Source of the DNA: Methanobacteriota archaeon
GTDB taxonomy: Archaea > Thermoplasmatota > Thermoplasmata > UBA10834
NCBI GenBank assembly: GCA_020348345.1
Contig: CP070748.1
Span: 605,190 to 669,189, forward strand
Direction of reading: 5' to 3'
DNA length: 64,000 nt
Made by a program: the position numbers and the translations under genes. Under the pieces are notes generated by a model. It did not search any database. It was not told the origin of the DNA and was given only the letters and a program-made list of their open reading frames with translations. Below, piece by piece: positions 63,218-64,000 of the stretch; within the stretch, counting starts at the first letter, position 1; each line of letters starts with the position of its first letter.

Positions 63218-64000
63218 ATGCTCAACAAGGGACTCAGAAGAGTCGTGATGCCCTCGATGTACGTCCAGGGAGCCGGAGCGATCGATGATATTGGGACTTA
63301 CAGCTCTGCTCTCGGAGATAAGCCGTTCGCAGTCGCTGGCAAGACAGCGTTCAGCACTATCGGCCCGCGGTTGGAAGCGAGCCTGTCGCGAGCCGGATCG
63401 AACCTCGTCGGCGTCAACGATAGCATCAAAGAATGCACATTTGGCATGATCGAATCCGTCAAGGCAGAGTCGCTTGATGCCGGAGCCGATGTGATACTCG
63501 GCTGTGGAGGAGGAAAGGCCGTGGACACAGCGAAGGCCGCCGCGGACGAGCTGGGTCTTCCAGTCATTACCGTTCCGACACAATGCGCCACTAATGCCGA
63601 CCAGATGGCGGACGCTGTCGTGTTCAACGAGGACCATGAGTTCGTCGAGGACCACTATCTTTCGAGAGCGCCCGCGCTTGTGCTGGTCGACACTGAGGTA
63701 GTGGGCTTCGCTCCAGTCGAGTTCCTTGTCCAGGGCATGGGTGACGCACTCGCCTCTGGATTCGAGAAGCCAGCATATGCCAGGGCCCTGGCCGCGAAGG
63801 GACCTGACAACCTTGCGTCGTCGGCAGCTGTTGAGGTCAATCTGAGATGTCTCTCGGTTTTATTGGAGCATGGCGCATCGGCAAAGCAGGCCTCTCAGAC
63901 GACCGTCATGTCCGAATCGCTTGAGTTGGTGATCGAGGCCGTTAAGCTCATGAGTGGTTTCGGTTTCGGCGGAGGCGGGTGTGCCGCAGCGCATGCGATA
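63218..64000 (+). CDS. gldA: Glycerol dehydrogenase-like Fe/Zn alcohol dehydrogenase, 3'-truncated by window edge
   Basis: 261 residues visible, continuing past the window. NAD-binding GCGGGKAVDTAKAAA, the metal ligands Asp in MGDALASGFE and His in GCAAAHAI, and PVITVPTQCATNADQM are characteristic of family III dehydrogenases; the CAAAHAI block matches the glycerol-dehydrogenase branch. It could oxidise glycerol to dihydroxyacetone or make glycerol-1-phosphate-like precursors, but the canonical G1P dehydrogenase motifs are not evident. It is divergent from the TPD nuclease gene. Alternative start at Met 11. Confidence 0.85.
   Translation, partial: MLNKGLRRVVMPSMYVQGAGAIDDIGTYSSALGDKPFAVAGKTAFSTIGPRLEASLSRAGSNLVGVNDSIKECTFGMIESVKAESLDAGADVILGCGGGKAVDTAKAAADELGLPVITVPTQCATNADQMADAVVFNEDHEFVEDHYLSRAPALVLVDTEVVGFAPVEFLVQGMGDALASGFEKPAYARALAAKGPDNLASSAAVEVNLRCLSVLLEHGASAKQASQTTVMSESLELVIEAVKLMSGFGFGGGGCAAAHAI

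Overview
The window is a gene-dense piece (about 60 genes, mostly short gaps) of an archaeal chromosome. Diagnostic archaeal genes are both subunits of DNA topoisomerase VI, an archaeal NAC protein, a DRG-family GTPase, a MptA-type GTP cyclohydrolase, archaeal-type phosphoglycolate phosphatase, a COG1340 coiled-coil protein, TATA boxes 20-60 bases before many starts, frequent TTG/GTG starts and Shine-Dalgarno sites of the GGAGGTGA type. The mix (PEF-like C-terminal anchors, secreted clostripain-like peptidase, MttB-family methyltransferases, glutamate dehydrogenase, ferredoxin-linked enzymes) fits an anaerobic, protein-degrading member of the Thermoplasmata, for example an uncultured sediment lineage. 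That placement is inference; no rRNA is present.

Layout. 1-10 kb: a surface lamin-tail protein, a membrane TPR protein, a coiled-coil protein, a dipeptide epimerase/DUF89 pair, a GNAT acetyltransferase and the top6B-top6A operon. 10-17 kb: an ABC-2 exporter, then a three-gene unit (small protein, ArsR-like regulator, MFS exporter) preceded by a near-perfect palindrome, then a pyrrolysine-free MttB homologue. 17-22 kb: an island of four exported hydrolases (S51 cyanophycinase-like, C11 clostripain-like, two paralogous CehA-type PHP phosphoesterases). 22-34 kb: aminotransferase, ornithine-cyclodeaminase-like enzyme, carbamate kinase, DRG GTPase, HisRS, glutamate dehydrogenase, OsmC, DhnA-type aldolase plus Zn-dehydrogenase. 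34-38 kb: second MttB homologue, MFS carrier, OB-fold SSB. 38.5-48.5 kb: a redox cluster made of a FAD/Fe-S oxidase, two paralogous ferredoxin-glutamate-synthase FMN proteins, a glutaminase-GXGXG fusion, and an Nfn/GltA-like flavoprotein pair. 48.6-51.3 kb: a soluble GAF histidine kinase and a glutaredoxin/ferredoxin-thioredoxin-reductase pair. 51-58 kb: second cyclodeaminase homologue, tRNA-Asp, zinc-ribbon proteins, NAC, a TPR protein, MptA, RNase HII, SCP2 protein, tRNA-Met. 58-64 kb: GlmU-like and GlmS (UDP-GlcNAc supply), two PD-(D/E)XK nucleases (one Cas4-like with four membrane helices inserted), and the start of a glycerol dehydrogenase.

Working together: nitrogen metabolism is the main theme. 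Glutamate can be made or burned by GDH, made by the split glutamate synthase with electrons from the flavoprotein pair, and exported peptidases would supply amino acids. The most unusual object is the Cas4-like nuclease with an embedded, internally duplicated membrane module at 61217-62212. The multi-part glutamate-synthase cluster and the ferredoxin-disulfide reductase/glutaredoxin pair come next.
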